Assembly: GCA_019415335.1 (NCBI GenBank)
Contig: DXKH01000122.1
Span: 1-31,129 of the forward strand
Source of the DNA: Citrobacter sp.
GTDB taxonomy: Bacteria > Pseudomonadota > Gammaproteobacteria > Enterobacterales > Enterobacteriaceae
DNA: 31,129 nucleotides
Reading direction: 5' to 3'
Shown: positions 30,634 to 31,129 of the stretch, piece after piece
Layout of the letters: every line of letters begins with the position of its first letter
Position numbering within the stretch: position 1 is the first letter of the stretch
Program-made: the position numbers and the translations under genes
The notes under the pieces: generated by a model
Told to the model about the DNA's origin: nothing
Seen by the model: the letters and a program-made list of their open reading frames with translations, nothing else
The model's database searches: none

Positions 30634-30992
30634 AAAAAAGATCTATATCAAAGAGATAGAGTTATTATCAGTGCTGCAGACATCAGCATTCGAGGCAGCA
30701 GAAAGACAGTAAATCTAACGAATTTGTCTTTTTCTCAGGATGTTGTCAGATTAAAAAAGATAGAGTAGCGCAGACACCTTTTGGTGGATGGTAGGAGGAA
30801 AAATGAAGTTGAGTGGGAAGATCCCAGAAAAAACTTTGGTTTAACCAAGGCCCTAGTTCAATATGCGAAATGCAGATGAGTTGCAGGAGAGTTTTGCTTC
30901 ACCCTTAGAGTTTAAACAGACGTGTACTATCATTATTTCTGCATATCGCCACACCATCGCCACTTTACCGCCATTTAACAAAATACAAATAC
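30634..30992. other. AT-rich non-coding stretch at the prophage/chromosome junction
   Basis: No ORF of useful size with a ribosome site is present. It holds the degenerate hok-leader copy (30769-30855) and, from about 30870, AT-rich sequence running to the tRNA terminator. The attachment site should lie in or near this interval or in the tRNA 3' end, but it cannot be fixed without the other prophage end. Confidence 0.5.
30769..30855 (+). repeat. Degenerate second copy of the hok-type leader
   Basis: The order of elements repeats 29759-29851: GC, GCCTTT-like/ACCTTTTGG, then ATGGTAGGAGGAAA (first copy ATGGTCGGAGGGAAT), then GTTTAACCAAGGCCCTA at 30839-30855 (one difference from 29835-29851). 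No toxin ORF follows, so it is a leader/antitoxin-like remnant or a stand-alone antisense RNA source. Confidence 0.6.
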
Positions 30993-31016
30993 AAAAAAAC
31001 CACCCGAAGGTGGTTT
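30993..31016 (-). terminator. Terminator of the tRNA transcription unit
   Basis: In the minus direction AAACCACC (31016-31009), loop TTCG and GGTGGTTT are followed by a run of Ts (30999-30993). The UUCG tetraloop and T run make a strong intrinsic terminator about 45 bases beyond the tRNA 3' end. Confidence 0.88.
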
Positions 31017-31059
31017 CACGACACTGCTTATTGCTTTGATTTTATTCTTATCTTTCCCA

Positions 31060-31129
31060 TGGTACCCGGAGCGGGACTTGAACCCGCACAGCGCGAACGC
31101 CGAGGGATTTTAAATCCCTTGTGTCTACC
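31060..31129 (-). tRNA. leuZ: tRNA-Leu (anticodon UAA), 5' end cut by window edge
   Basis: Reverse-complemented, the last 70 bases give the D-arm remnant GGTAGACAC, anticodon arm AGGGA-TTTAAAA-TCCCT with anticodon TAA at 31112-31110, a long variable arm (CGGCGTTCGCGCTG, class II tRNA), the T-arm GCGGGTTCAAGTCCCGC, and encoded CCA at 31062-31060. This matches E. coli leuZ as remembered. About 17 bases of the 5' end lie outside the window. Its 3' end faces the prophage, so it marks the chromosomal junction and may be the integration target. Confidence 0.93.

Overview
The window is most of a P2-like (Peduovirus-type) temperate myophage prophage in an enterobacterial chromosome, most likely Escherichia. 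The right edge runs into the 3' two thirds of a tRNA-Leu with anticodon UAA (it reads like leuZ), in the minus direction, with a rho-independent terminator behind it. The integrase, repressor and early control genes are not here; they would lie to the left of base 1. Calls rest on reading the translated proteins and comparing them with remembered P2, Mu, ParM and ClpX sequences; no search was run.

Layout. (1) 1-5629, early/replication side: the tail end of one ORF, a large GpA rolling-circle initiator (HUH motif and Tyr-x3-Tyr), a ParM/StbA actin-like ATPase with a ParR/StbB-like partner, a stand-alone ClpX-type zinc-binding domain protein, and three small unknown ORFs, ended by a strong terminator. 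(2) 5630-6120, non-coding: 10-bp iterated GCACAA repeats, a 16-bp A6CGCGT6 palindrome, several inverted repeats and a candidate cos site. (3) 6121-8918, leftward: portal (Q) and large terminase (P). (4) 9073-12628, rightward: scaffold/protease (O), capsid (N), small terminase (M), head completion (L), tail X. (5) 12631-14109, lysis: lambda-family holin, GH108-type endolysin, inner and outer spanin. (6) 14096-20368: tail completion R and S, baseplate V, W, J, I, tail fibre H and assembly protein G. (7) 18806-21895, an invertible segment: the 3' half of H plus G, and a silent oppositely oriented fibre 3' cassette with its own assembly gene, bounded by inverted gix-like sites and followed by a Gin/Cin-type serine invertase (21950-22537). 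(8) 22573-28148, leftward: sheath FI, tube FII, E and frameshifted E+E', tape measure T, and U. (9) 28306-29718, rightward: D and the late activator Ogr. (10) 29719-31059, AT-richer cargo: a Hok/Gef-type toxin with a structured mRNA and a degenerate second copy of its leader, and a small secreted Cys-rich protein.

How it works together: GpA starts rolling-circle replication; P, M and Q package DNA from cos into O/N-built heads; Ogr probably switches on the divergent late operons through TCT-N12-ACA sites found both between P and O and between FI and D; the invertase switches fibre tips and hence host range; the lysis cassette releases phage. Departures from the P2 plan are the ParM/ParR pair, the ClpX zinc-domain protein, the FI-U block lying leftward with D divergent from it, and the toxin/secreted-protein cargo at the chromosomal junction.
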